DNA from: Prado023 sp963774745
Lineage (GTDB): Bacteria; Actinomycetota; Actinomycetes; S36-B12; CAIYMF01
NCBI GenBank assembly: GCA_963774745.1
Contig: CAVZGE010000003.1
Coordinates: 124,001 to 188,000, forward strand
DNA: 64,000 nucleotides
Reading direction: 5' to 3'
Position 1 is the first letter of the stretch, and every line of letters starts with the position of its first letter. Shown in pieces: positions 42,660 through 51,599 of this stretch. Position numbers and translations under genes: made by a program. Below the pieces are notes generated by a model, which was not told where the DNA came from, made no database searches, and saw only the letters and a program-made list of their open reading frames with translations.

Positions 42660-43615
42660 GCTCGGAACCCGGGCACGTCCCCGTCCTCCTCGAACGCTGC
42701 CTCGAGCTGCTCGGTCCTGCGCTGAGCCGGCCAGATGCGGTGGCCGTCGATGCCACCCTCGGCCTCGGGGGGCATGCCGAGGCGATGCTGGCCGCGCACC
42801 CCGGGCTGGTCGTCGTCGGCCTGGATCGCGACCCCGAGGCCCTGGCCCGGGCCGGGGCACGGCTGGCCCCCTTCGGCCAGCGATTCCGCCCAGTGCACTG
42901 CGTCTACGACCAGCTGCCCGAGGCGATCGGCGGCTTGGGCCTCCGGCAGGTCGACGCGATCCTGTTCGACCTGGGCGTGTCGTCCATGCAGCTCGACGAG
43001 GCCGATCGCGGGTTCGCCTACTCCCAGGACGCCGTCCTGGACATGCGGATGGACCAGACCCGGGGGATCACCGCGGCCGAGGTCCTCAACAGCTACCCGG
43101 TCGGGGACCTCGCCCGGATCCTGCGCACGTACGGTGAGGAGAAGTTCGCCGGACCGCTGGCCCGGGCGATCGTGCGGGAGCGCGAGCGCGAGCCGTTCAC
43201 GACCAGCCCTCGACTCGTCGCGCTGATCCGCGACACCATTCCGGCCCCGGCGCGGCGCACCGGCGGCAACCCCGCCAAGCGCACGTTCCAGGCCCTGCGC
43301 ATCGAGGTCAACGCCGAGCTTGACGTGCTCCGCCGCGCGATCCCGGCAGCCCTGGCCGTGCTTGCTCCCGGTGGCCGGATGGTCATCCTGAGCTACCACT
43401 CCGGCGAGGACCGGATCGTCAAGGCGGCCCTGCGGCCGGCCACGGATCCGGTCGTCCCGCACGGGCTGCCGGTGATTCCCGAGGAATTGCGACCGACTGC
43501 GCGTGTGCTGACGCGTGGATCGCGGAAAGCATCGGAAGATGAGGTCCTGCGAAACCCGCGTGCCGCCTCGGTGCGGCTGCGGGCCGTGGAGAAGGTCGAT
43601 GCCCGGGAGGTCTGA
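42656..43615 (+). CDS. rsmH: 16S rRNA (cytosine-1402-N4) methyltransferase RsmH
   Basis: Methylates C1402 in the decoding centre of 16S rRNA using S-adenosylmethionine. The 319-residue protein opens HVPVLLERCLELL, then the SAM-binding VDATLGLGGHAEAML, ILFDLGVSSMQLDEADRGFAY and the C-terminal ALRIEVNAEL with MVILSYHSGEDRIVK, all standard. GTG 42656 overlaps the small upstream frame. It stands second among the conserved genes of the dcw cluster, as in most bacteria. Confidence 0.97.
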   Translation: MSSEPGHVPVLLERCLELLGPALSRPDAVAVDATLGLGGHAEAMLAAHPGLVVVGLDRDPEALARAGARLAPFGQRFRPVHCVYDQLPEAIGGLGLRQVDAILFDLGVSSMQLDEADRGFAYSQDAVLDMRMDQTRGITAAEVLNSYPVGDLARILRTYGEEKFAGPLARAIVREREREPFTTSPRLVALIRDTIPAPARRTGGNPAKRTFQALRIEVNAELDVLRRAIPAALAVLAPGGRMVILSYHSGEDRIVKAALRPATDPVVPHGLPVIPEELRPTARVLTRGSRKASEDEVLRNPRAASVRLRAVEKVDAREV

Positions 43616-44417
43616 ATGAGTTCGACGCGTACGGCAGGCCGCCGCGACTCGCGACCTGCGGGCGCCCGAACCGCCCGGACGACGCGTACGGCCTCTCGCC
43701 GAGAACGTCCCAGCGTCACCGCACCCCTGGCCGATCCCGTCCCCACCGACACCGAGACCGAGGCCCGATCGGTGACCGATGCCGTCGTCGGGCCCCCCCG
43801 TCGTCGGCCCGGGCGATCCCGGGCGCAGGGGACGGCCAGGTCCCGGTCTCCGCGACACCGCATGCTGCTGGTCTGCACGGCGGTGCTGGCTGCCGGGTTC
43901 TTCGCCGTCCTGCTGCTGAACACCATCATCAGCCAGGGCGCCTTCCGCCAGCACGAGCTCGAGATCGACCTGATCCTGCTCGCCGAGAAGGAGGAGGCTC
44001 TCGCCCGATCGGTCCAGCAGGCTGAGGCGCCCCTCGAGGTGGAGAAGGCGGCTCGCAAGCTCGGAATGGTCCCGGCGGCGGCGCCGGTGTTCCTGCGCCT
44101 GGCCGACGGCAAGGTGCTCGGCGAGCCCGTCCCCGCGCCCGCGCCGACCGGGCCGGTCGACTTCGCCGGTGCCCCCGGCATCCAGCCGACCCCGAAGCCC
44201 ACCCCGACTGCGGACCCGGCCACCGGGATCGACCCGGCGCTCGACCCGGCCACCGGGATCGACCCGGCGCTCGACCCGGCCACCGGGATCGACCCGGCGC
44301 CGACCCGGCCCGGTCGACCCGGCCGCCAGTCCGGGCGCCAGTCCGGCCGCCAGTCCGGGCGCCGACCCGGCCATCAGCCCCACTCCCGTCCCGACCCAAC
44401 AAGGGGTGAACCCGTGA
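43616..44417 (+). CDS. ftsL: FtsL-like septum protein; 3' end uncertain (fused to or frameshifted before FtsI)
   Basis: Bitopic division protein of the FtsQLB type by position and shape. A basic Arg-rich cytosolic tail (1-82) leads to one membrane helix (about 83-106) and a short coiled coil, RQHELEIDLILLAEKEEALARSV split by register, ending EKAARKLGMVPA, the FtsL-type helix. A Pro-rich tail with three 10-residue repeats (ATGIDPALDP) follows from about residue 201. Read without interruption the frame runs on into FtsI as one 857-residue protein. All three frames are open over the repeat: frame 0 ends at TGA 44415-44417, overlapping the ftsI GTG, and frame 1 at 44407-44409. I prefer separate genes with an indel near 44300. 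ATG 43616 has CGGGAGG upstream. Confidence 0.65.
44213..44302 (+). repeat. 30-bp tandem repeat in the ftsL 3' region
   Basis: Three near-identical 30-base units begin at 44213, 44243 and 44273, encoding ten residues each. The third unit lacks one T relative to the others (GCGC-C against GCGCTC, near 44300), after which a partial fourth unit starts. Slippage during replication or an assembly error here would move the reading frame. Confidence 0.85.
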
Positions 44418-46189
44418 GCTCCGTTGCCCCTGCGCGTGCCCCGCGCACCCGGCCCGACCCGTCGCAGGCACCCGCGCCGAGGCGCTTCACCCGGGGCGAG
44501 GGCCGCACGCGGGCGATCTACCTGACCTTCGCGGTCCTGATGCTGCTGAGCATCTACGCGGGCCGGGTGTTCGACCTCATGGTCCTCAAGGGCGACGACC
44601 TGGCCGCCATGGGGCAGAACCAGCGCAGCCGCACCCTTCCGCTGCCGGCCGACCGGGGGCCGATCTACGACTCCGAGGGTGCGCCCCTGGCGATCACGGT
44701 CGAGTCGCGCAATGTCACCGCCGACCAGAACCTCATCGAGGACCCGGCTGCTGCCGCTGCGCGACTGGCGCCCATGCTGGGGATGGACCAGGCCGAGCTG
44801 CAGGCCAAGCTCACCGGTGACGACATCTTCGTCTACGTGGCCAAGGGGCTCACGCCCGAGCAGTGGCGGCAGATCAAGGACCTGAACATCCAGGGGATCT
44901 TCAGCGAGAAGACCACGAGGCGCACCTATCCCTCGGGGACGTTGGCCGCCAACGTGCTGGGCTTCGTCAACTCCGAGGGAGTGGGCTCCGGTGGGCTGGA
45001 GATGGCGCTGGACTCCCGGCTCAAGGGTGTGGACGGCTCGCGGACGTTCGAGCAGGGTGCTGCCGGCCAGGCCATCCCCTCGGCTGAGGACGTCCTGCGC
45101 GCACCCAGGCCCGGGCAGGGTGTGCAGCTGACCATCAACCGGGACATCCAGTACGTGGCCCAGCGTGCGATCGCCACCCGCGTCCGGGAGGCCAACGCCG
45201 AGAGTGGCACGGTGATCGTCCAGGAGGTGAAGACCGGGCGGATCCTGGCGATGGCCACCGCTCCGACCTTCGACCCCAACAACTACCTCAACGCCAACAA
45301 GGACGACATGGGCAACCGACCCGTGTCGGAGATCTACGAGCCCGGCTCGACCGGCAAGGTGCTGACCCTCTCGGCCGTCGTCGAGGAGGGCAAGGCCAAG
45401 CCCACCTCGAAGATCACCGTGCCGCCCGTGCTGAACCGGGGTGGGCACACCACGCACGACCACACCGACCATGGGACGCTGCAGCTGACCCTGACCGGCG
45501 TCCTTGCGCAGTCGAGCAACATCGGCACGATCCTGTTCGCGGACAAGATCGGCGGCGACAAGCTCTACGAGTACCAGCGCAAGTTCGGCATGGGCCAGCC
45601 GACGGGCCTGGGCTTCCCCGGCGAGGAGGTCGGCCTGCTGCCGAAGCCGGAGAACTGGTGGCCCACGACCTTCCAGGCACTGGCCTACGGCCAGAGCTAC
45701 TCGGTGACCTCGCTGCAGGTCGCCGGCGTCTACCAGACGATCGCGAACAACGGCGTCCGGCTCAAGCCCAGGCTCATCGACGGGTACGTCAACACCGACG
45801 GGACCTTCGAGCCCGCCCCGACCGAGCCCGGGATCCGGGTGGTCAGCAAGAAGACCGCGAAGTCGATGAGCCGGATGCTGGAGAACGTGGTGACCGACGG
45901 CACCGGCAAGATCGCGGCGATCCCCGGCTACCGGGTCACCGGCAAGACCGGGACCGCCGAGCGTGCCGTCAACGGCGGCTACTCCGGGTTCAGCGCGTCG
46001 TTCATCGGGTTCGCCCCGGCCGACGATCCCGAGATCGTGGTGCAGGTCATGCTGCAGGACCCGAAGAACGGGCACTACGGCTCGGTGCTCGGCGGCCCGG
46101 TGTTCAAGACCGTGATGTCCTACGCCCTGCAGGAGCTCAAGATCCCGCCGTCAGGCACGAAGTCCCCCCAGATCCCGACGACCTGGTAG
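44414..46189 (+). CDS. ftsI: Peptidoglycan D,D-transpeptidase FtsI (PBP3)
   Basis: Septal class B penicillin-binding protein. From GTG 44414 it has 591 residues, normal for actinobacterial FtsI. A basic N-terminus and one helix (about 35-52) anchor it; the dimerisation domain starts RSRTLPLPADRGPIYD. The transpeptidase has Ser312 in STGK (312-315), Ser-Ser-Asn at 367-369 and Lys-Thr-Gly at 511-513. The SD AAGGGG at 44401-44406 supports the GTG as a real start, and this GTG overlaps the frame-0 stop of the preceding gene. In the raw sequence it is also in frame with ftsL. Confidence 0.95.
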   Translation: MSSVAPARAPRTRPDPSQAPAPRRFTRGEGRTRAIYLTFAVLMLLSIYAGRVFDLMVLKGDDLAAMGQNQRSRTLPLPADRGPIYDSEGAPLAITVESRNVTADQNLIEDPAAAAARLAPMLGMDQAELQAKLTGDDIFVYVAKGLTPEQWRQIKDLNIQGIFSEKTTRRTYPSGTLAANVLGFVNSEGVGSGGLEMALDSRLKGVDGSRTFEQGAAGQAIPSAEDVLRAPRPGQGVQLTINRDIQYVAQRAIATRVREANAESGTVIVQEVKTGRILAMATAPTFDPNNYLNANKDDMGNRPVSEIYEPGSTGKVLTLSAVVEEGKAKPTSKITVPPVLNRGGHTTHDHTDHGTLQLTLTGVLAQSSNIGTILFADKIGGDKLYEYQRKFGMGQPTGLGFPGEEVGLLPKPENWWPTTFQALAYGQSYSVTSLQVAGVYQTIANNGVRLKPRLIDGYVNTDGTFEPAPTEPGIRVVSKKTAKSMSRMLENVVTDGTGKIAAIPGYRVTGKTGTAERAVNGGYSGFSASFIGFAPADDPEIVVQVMLQDPKNGHYGSVLGGPVFKTVMSYALQELKIPPSGTKSPQIPTTW

Positions 46190-46196
46190 TCGCCGC

Positions 46197-47699
46197 GTGA
46201 TCCGACCGACCGGTGTCCGCGTGAGCGGAGCCGCCCTGCGCCGCATGCTGGGGCTGCCGGACGGACCGCCCGACGAGGTGACCGGCGTCACGCTGGACTC
46301 CCGACGGGTGCGTCCGGGCGACCTGTACGCCGCCCTGCCCGGCTTCACCACCCACGGTGCCCGGTTCGCCGGGATGGCCCGGTCCGCCGGCGCGGCAGCC
46401 ATCCTCACCGACACGTCCGGGCTCGACGTGATCGAGGCCGCGGGCGGCGTCGAGGTGCCCGTGCTCGTCGTGGAGGACCCCCGCGGGGTGCTCGGCGCGG
46501 TGTCGGCCTGGGTGTACGGCGAGCCCGCCCGGGCGCTTGCCACCACCGGCATCACGGGCACCAACGGCAAGACGACCGCGAGCTACCTGCTCGACGCCGC
46601 CCTGCGGGCCGGCGGGCACGTGACCGGGATGATCGGCACCGTGGCCACGCACATCGGTGCCGAGGTGCTCCCGGCCACCCGGACAACGCCTGAGGCCCCG
46701 GACCTGCACGCCCTGCTGGCTGTCATGCGCGAGCGTGGTGCCTCCGCGGTCACCATGGAGGTGTCCAGCCATGCACTGGAGCTCGGCCGGGTCGACGGTG
46801 TGCTCTTCGACCTCGCAGTCTTCACCAACCTCAGCCAGGACCACCTGGACTTCCATGGGGACATGGACTCCTACTTCGCGGCCAAGGCGGCACTGTTCAC
46901 CGCGGAACGGGCCGATGCCGGGCTGGTCTGCGTCGACGACGCGTGGGGCCGCCGCCTGGCGGGTTCGGCGACCATCCCGGTGACGACGTTCTCGGTGATC
47001 GGGCCGGCCGACTGGACGGTCAGCGACGTGACCCCGGGGCATCGCGCGAACACGACCTTCACGGTGCACGGACCCGGGCTGGAGCTGCGCAGCGGCGTCG
47101 GGCTGCCGGGGCTGTTCAACGTGGCGAACGCCCTGGCCGCGCTGGCTGCGGCGGTGCACCACGGAGTCGAGGCGGACGTGGCCGCCCGCGCGATCGCCGA
47201 GTGCCCCGGGGTCCCGGGGAGGATGGAGCCGGTGCGCGCGGGCCAGCCCTTCCTGGCGCTCGTGGACTACGCCCACACCCCGGACGCCGTCGCCCGCGCC
47301 ATCGCGGCCACCCGCGAGGTCACGGGCGGCCGGGTGATCACCGTCCTGGGGTGTGGCGGGGACCGCGACCGGGACAAGCGCCCCCGCATGGGCGAGGTGG
47401 CCGCGCGCGGTTCCGACATCCTGGTCATCACGGACGACAACCCGCGCTCGGAGTCGGCACTGGCCATCCGGGAGGCCATCATGGAGGGCGTTGCCCGGGT
47501 CGATCGACGCGTGCGGGCCGAGGTCCTCGTCGAGGGTGACCGGCGGGCAGCTCTCGGGATCGCCACCGGGATGGCGCGGGCCGACGACGCCGTCCTCGTC
47601 CTGGGCAAGGGACACGAGCAGGGACAGGAGGCGGCCGGCGTGATCACCCCGTTCGACGACCGCGTGGAGCTGCGCCTGGCCATGGAGGGACTGTCATGA
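46197..47699 (+). CDS. murE: UDP-MurNAc-tripeptide synthetase MurE (meso-DAP-adding type)
   Basis: Adds the third stem-peptide residue to UDP-MurNAc-L-Ala-D-Glu in the cytosol. The 500-residue Mur ligase has the ATP loop TGITGTNGKTTASYLL, the TRTTPEAPDLH substrate segment and the carbamylated-lysine region YFAAKAALF. VITDDNPRSE contains DNPR, which marks enzymes using meso-diaminopimelate. GTG 46197 follows ftsI by seven bases and the stop overlaps murF (ATGA). Confidence 0.96.
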   Translation: MIRPTGVRVSGAALRRMLGLPDGPPDEVTGVTLDSRRVRPGDLYAALPGFTTHGARFAGMARSAGAAAILTDTSGLDVIEAAGGVEVPVLVVEDPRGVLGAVSAWVYGEPARALATTGITGTNGKTTASYLLDAALRAGGHVTGMIGTVATHIGAEVLPATRTTPEAPDLHALLAVMRERGASAVTMEVSSHALELGRVDGVLFDLAVFTNLSQDHLDFHGDMDSYFAAKAALFTAERADAGLVCVDDAWGRRLAGSATIPVTTFSVIGPADWTVSDVTPGHRANTTFTVHGPGLELRSGVGLPGLFNVANALAALAAAVHHGVEADVAARAIAECPGVPGRMEPVRAGQPFLALVDYAHTPDAVARAIAATREVTGGRVITVLGCGGDRDRDKRPRMGEVAARGSDILVITDDNPRSESALAIREAIMEGVARVDRRVRAEVLVEGDRRAALGIATGMARADDAVLVLGKGHEQGQEAAGVITPFDDRVELRLAMEGLS

Positions 47700-49081
47700 T
47701 CGACATCGATATCGCGGGGGTGGCGGCTGCGGTCGGCGGGACCCTCGTCGACTGCCCGGACCCGACCGCTGCGGTGACCGGCGCGGTTGCCGACTCACGG
47801 GTGGCCGCCCCCGGGGACCTCTACGTCGCGATCGCGGGGGAGCGGGTCGACGGGCACGACTTCGCTGCCGCCGCGCACGCCGCCGGGGCCGTGGTCACGC
47901 TCGGCTCCCGGCCGACCGGCCAGCCGACGATCGTCGTCGCCGACGATCCCGTGGCGGCCCTGGGCCGGCTGGCCAGCCACGTGCTGGGCATGCTGCCGGA
48001 CGCCAGCGTCGTGGCGATCACCGGCTCGTCGGGCAAGACCACGACCAAGGACCTGATCGCCACCCTCCTGGAGGACCTCGGCCCCACTGTGGCCCCCGCG
48101 GGGTCGTTCAACACCGAGGTGGGGCTGCCGCTGACCATCCTGCGCGCGACCCAGGACACGCGCTTCGTGGTCCTGGAGATGGGCGCGCGGGGGATCGGCC
48201 ATGTGGCCACCCTGTGCCGCATCGCCCCACCCGATGTCAGCGTCGTGCTCAACGTCGGCTCGGCGCACCTCGGGGAGTTCGGCAGCCGCCAGGTGATCGG
48301 GGTGGCCAAGGGGGAGATCGTCGAGGCCCTCGGCCCCGCGGGCCTGGCCGTGCTCAACGCCGACGACCCGATCGTCGCGGGGATGGCCCAGCGTTCGGGG
48401 GCACCGGTCGTCACGTTCGGCGCCAGCCCGGCCGCGGACGTGCGCGCGGTCGACCTGACCCTCGACGGATCCGCCCGGGCGGGGTTCACCCTGCGCACGC
48501 CCTCGGGGGATGCGGACGTGCAGCTGGCGATGGTCGGCGAGCACATGGCCGCCAATGCGTGCGCCGCCGCAGCGGTCGCCCTGCACTTCGGGATGACCCC
48601 GGCACGGATCGCCGAGCTGCTCGGCACGGCGCAGCCGCGCAGCCGCTGGCGGATGGAGGTGGGCACCACCGCGTCGGGTGTCACGGTCGTCAACGACGCC
48701 TACAACGCCAATCCGGAGTCGATGCGCGCGGCCCTGCGCTCCCTGGCGGCGATGCGCGGGCCGGGTCGCAGCATCGCCGTGCTCGGCGAGATGCGGGAGC
48801 TGGGCCCCGACAGCATCGCCGAGCACGACGAGATCGGCCGGCTCGCGGTGCGGCTCGACATCTCCAAGACCATCGCGGTGGGGCAGGGCGCGCGGGCCCT
48901 CTACCTGGGAGCGGCCCAGGAGGGATCGTGGAACGACGAGGCCGTGTTCGTCGCCGATGTGGCGGCGGCCATCGACCTCCTGCGGGGTCTCGTCCAACCC
49001 GGTGACGTCGTGCTGGTGAAGGCATCCCGATCGATCGGCCTCGAAGCCGTGGCCCGCGCGCTACTGGAGGACCCGACATGA
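47696..49081 (+). CDS. murF: UDP-MurNAc-tripeptide--D-Ala-D-Ala ligase MurF
   Basis: Completes the UDP-MurNAc-pentapeptide by adding D-Ala-D-Ala. At 461 residues it has normal length. The P-loop VVAITGSSGKTTTKDLIA, FNTEVGLPLTILRATQDTRF, VLEMGARGIGHVATL and the ligase motif VVNDAYNANPESMRAAL are diagnostic of MurF. Its ATG overlaps the murE stop, and its own stop overlaps mraY, so the ligases and mraY form a coupled run. Confidence 0.96.
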   Translation: MIDIDIAGVAAAVGGTLVDCPDPTAAVTGAVADSRVAAPGDLYVAIAGERVDGHDFAAAAHAAGAVVTLGSRPTGQPTIVVADDPVAALGRLASHVLGMLPDASVVAITGSSGKTTTKDLIATLLEDLGPTVAPAGSFNTEVGLPLTILRATQDTRFVVLEMGARGIGHVATLCRIAPPDVSVVLNVGSAHLGEFGSRQVIGVAKGEIVEALGPAGLAVLNADDPIVAGMAQRSGAPVVTFGASPAADVRAVDLTLDGSARAGFTLRTPSGDADVQLAMVGEHMAANACAAAAVALHFGMTPARIAELLGTAQPRSRWRMEVGTTASGVTVVNDAYNANPESMRAALRSLAAMRGPGRSIAVLGEMRELGPDSIAEHDEIGRLAVRLDISKTIAVGQGARALYLGAAQEGSWNDEAVFVADVAAAIDLLRGLVQPGDVVLVKASRSIGLEAVARALLEDPT

Positions 49082-50142
49082 TCCTGATCGTCCTGAGCGG
49101 AATGATCTCCCTGGGGCTCGCGCTGCTGGGCACCCCACTGCTGATCAAGGTCCTCAGCCGGCGCAACCTCGCCCAGTCGATCCGGGAGTCCAGTGACGGC
49201 ATCGTCTACCCCGAGCACTCCGGCAAGCGCGGGACGCCCTCGATGGGCGGCCTGGCGATCGTCGGGGCCGTCGTGCTCGGGTACGGCGGCGCGCACCTGC
49301 TGCGCTGGACGTGGCCCACGGCCTCCGGACTGCTGGCGCTCTACCTGATGGTGGGCCTGGCAGTCGTGGGCTTCGCCGACGACTACCTGAAGGTGTTCAA
49401 GTCCCGCAGCGGCGGGATCCGGGCGCGCACGAAGCTCCTCGGCCAGGCTGCGGTGGCCCTGAGCTTCGCCGACCTGTCCACACGCTTCCCGGATGAGTAC
49501 GGGGTCACGCCGGCCTCCCAGGCGATCTCCGCGGTTCGCGACCTCACGTGGGCGTTGCCCGCAGGGCTGTTCCTGCTGTGGATCTGGTTCCTGATCACGG
49601 CCATCACCAACGGCGTGAACCTCACCGACGGCCTGGACGGGCTGGCGGCCGGAGCCGCCACCCTGACGTTCGGGGGCTTCACCCTCATCGGCGTCTGGCA
49701 GTACGGCCAGAACTGCTCGGACGTGGCCTTCAGCGGCTGCTACACCGTCCGCGACCCCCTGGACCTGGCCGCCTTCGCCGTGGCCTGCGCCGGGGCCACG
49801 TTCGGGTTCCTGTGGTGGAACACCAGCCCCGCGCAGATCTTCATGGGCGACACCGGCAGCCTGGCCCTCGGCGGGGCGATGGCGGCCCTGGCGATCATGA
49901 GCCGGACGGAGTTCCTGCTCGTGCTGCTCGGGGGACTGTTCGTGATCATCACGCTCTCGGTCATCGCCCAGGTCGGCTCGTTCAAGCTCACGGGCAGGCG
50001 GGTGCTGCGGATGGCTCCCCTGCACCACCACTTCGAGATGCTCGGCTGGGCCGAGATCACCATCGTGGTGCGGTTCTGGCTGATCCAGGGCCTGTGCGTG
50101 GCCGCCGGCCTCGCGCTGTTCTACGCGGAGTGGGTGCGCTGA
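49078..50142 (+). CDS. mraY: Phospho-MurNAc-pentapeptide transferase MraY
   Basis: Transfers phospho-MurNAc-pentapeptide to undecaprenyl phosphate, forming lipid I at the inner membrane face. The 354-residue protein has about ten helices. Conserved loops are GTPSMGGLAI, the acidic VGFADDYLKVFKSRSGGI, the catalytic NLTDGLDGLAAG, FMGDTGSLALGG and PLHHHFEM. ATG 49078 overlaps the murF stop, and TGATG links it to murD. Confidence 0.97.
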   Translation: MILIVLSGMISLGLALLGTPLLIKVLSRRNLAQSIRESSDGIVYPEHSGKRGTPSMGGLAIVGAVVLGYGGAHLLRWTWPTASGLLALYLMVGLAVVGFADDYLKVFKSRSGGIRARTKLLGQAAVALSFADLSTRFPDEYGVTPASQAISAVRDLTWALPAGLFLLWIWFLITAITNGVNLTDGLDGLAAGAATLTFGGFTLIGVWQYGQNCSDVAFSGCYTVRDPLDLAAFAVACAGATFGFLWWNTSPAQIFMGDTGSLALGGAMAALAIMSRTEFLLVLLGGLFVIITLSVIAQVGSFKLTGRRVLRMAPLHHHFEMLGWAEITIVVRFWLIQGLCVAAGLALFYAEWVR

Positions 50143-51599
50143 TGATCGACGGGATCGACGACCTGTACCGGGACTCCGACTGGGGCGGGGTCCATGTGGC
50201 CGTGGCCGGCATCGGCATCGCCGGGTTCGCGGCCGCCGACGCCCTGCTGTCGCTGGGCGCCCGGGTCAGCGCATTCGATGCCGGCGACGGTCCCCGCCAG
50301 CAGGAGCGGGGCCAGGTTCTCGAGGTCCTGGGCGCCGAGGTGCGCCTCGGGGACGGCGACACGCTGCCCGACGGCGTGGACCTGCTGGTCGTCTCCCCGG
50401 GGCTCTCGCCGCTGTCGCCGGTCATCGCGGCGGCGCAGGCCGCCGGCGTGCCGGTCTGGGGCGAGCTGGAGCTCGCGTGGCGGCTGCGCCCGGCGCAGGG
50501 CGCCGCCCCCTGGCTCGTGGTGACCGGCACCAACGGCAAGACCACCACCACCCTGATGCTCGAGTCGATGCTGCGGGCGGCCGGACTGCGCACGCTGGCC
50601 GCAGGCAACATCGGGGTCTCGATGGTCGACGTGGTGATGGCCGAGGCCACGCCCGAGGGGACCCTGGACGCGATCGCGGTCGAGGTGGGTGCGCCCCAGC
50701 TGCCGTTCCTGCACTCCATGAGTCCGCAGGCCGCGGTCTGCCTGAACATCGCCGAGGACCATGTCGACCTGTTCGGCTCCTTCGAGGCCTACGTGGCGGC
50801 CAAGGCCCGGATCTACGAGCGGACGCAGGTGGCTGCGGTCTACAACGTGGCCGACGAGGTGACCCGGGCGATGGTCGAGGACGCCGATGTGGTCGAGGGC
50901 TGCCGGGCCATCGGCTTCACCCTGGGGATCCCGGACATCAGCATGCTGGGCGTGGTCGAGGAGTACCTCGTCGATCGCGCGTTCGTCGCCGACCGCCACG
51001 CTGCGGCCCAGGAGCTGGCCATCACCTCCGACGTGCACCCCTCGGCACCGCACAACGTGGCCAACGCCCTGGCCGCGGCCGCCCTGGCCCGGGCCCATGG
51101 CGTGCCCGCCCCGGCGATCCGCGACGGACTGCGCGCGTTCCAGCCGGCCGGGCACCGGATCGCCGACGTCGGCACCGTGGCCGGGGTGCGCTACGTGGAT
51201 GACTCGAAGGCGACGAACTGCCACGCGGCGCAGACCTCGCTGCTGGCATATGACCGGGTTGTCTGGATCGCCGGGGGACTGGCCAAGGGCCAGCAGTTCG
51301 ATGACCTGGTGCGGGCGACGGCGGGCCAGATGACCGGCGTGGTCCTCCTCGGGGCCGACCGGCAGGTCATCGCCGACGCGATCGCGCGACACGCGCCGGA
51401 TCTGCCGATCGTGGAGGTCTCGCGGACCGACACTGGTGCCATGGCAGAGGTCGTGGCGGCAGCCGCGGCCATGGCAGGGCCAGGTGGCACCGTGTTGCTG
51501 GCCCCCGGGTGCGCATCGTGGGACATGTTCCGCGACTACGCCCAGCGGGGGGACATGTTCGCCGAGGCCGTGAAGTCGTTGGCGCAGGAGGGCACGTGA
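50142..51599 (+). CDS. murD: UDP-MurNAc-L-Ala--D-Glu ligase MurD
   Basis: Adds D-glutamate to UDP-MurNAc-L-Ala. From ATG 50142 it has 485 residues. An N-terminal Rossmann domain with VAVAGIGIAGFAAADAL binds the nucleotide; the ATP loop is VVTGTNGKTTTTLML. Further MurD features are AGNIG, VEVGAPQLPFL (usually S for A/P in this block), NIAEDHVDLFGSFEAYVAAK, YVDDSKATNCHAA and LLAPGCASWDMF. It overlaps mraY (TGATG) and ftsW (GTGA). Confidence 0.95.
   Translation: MIDGIDDLYRDSDWGGVHVAVAGIGIAGFAAADALLSLGARVSAFDAGDGPRQQERGQVLEVLGAEVRLGDGDTLPDGVDLLVVSPGLSPLSPVIAAAQAAGVPVWGELELAWRLRPAQGAAPWLVVTGTNGKTTTTLMLESMLRAAGLRTLAAGNIGVSMVDVVMAEATPEGTLDAIAVEVGAPQLPFLHSMSPQAAVCLNIAEDHVDLFGSFEAYVAAKARIYERTQVAAVYNVADEVTRAMVEDADVVEGCRAIGFTLGIPDISMLGVVEEYLVDRAFVADRHAAAQELAITSDVHPSAPHNVANALAAAALARAHGVPAPAIRDGLRAFQPAGHRIADVGTVAGVRYVDDSKATNCHAAQTSLLAYDRVVWIAGGLAKGQQFDDLVRATAGQMTGVVLLGADRQVIADAIARHAPDLPIVEVSRTDTGAMAEVVAAAAAMAGPGGTVLLAPGCASWDMFRDYAQRGDMFAEAVKSLAQEGT

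Noticed and set aside
44213..44302. Tandem 30-bp units considered as a CRISPR array
   Set aside because: The units are directly adjacent with no spacers and keep a coding frame.
42290..46075. A 1,261-codon leftward open frame opposite rsmH-ftsL-ftsI
   Set aside because: It is the complement of well-recognised genes; long antisense frames are expected in such G+C-rich DNA. Its product is low-complexity with no family features.
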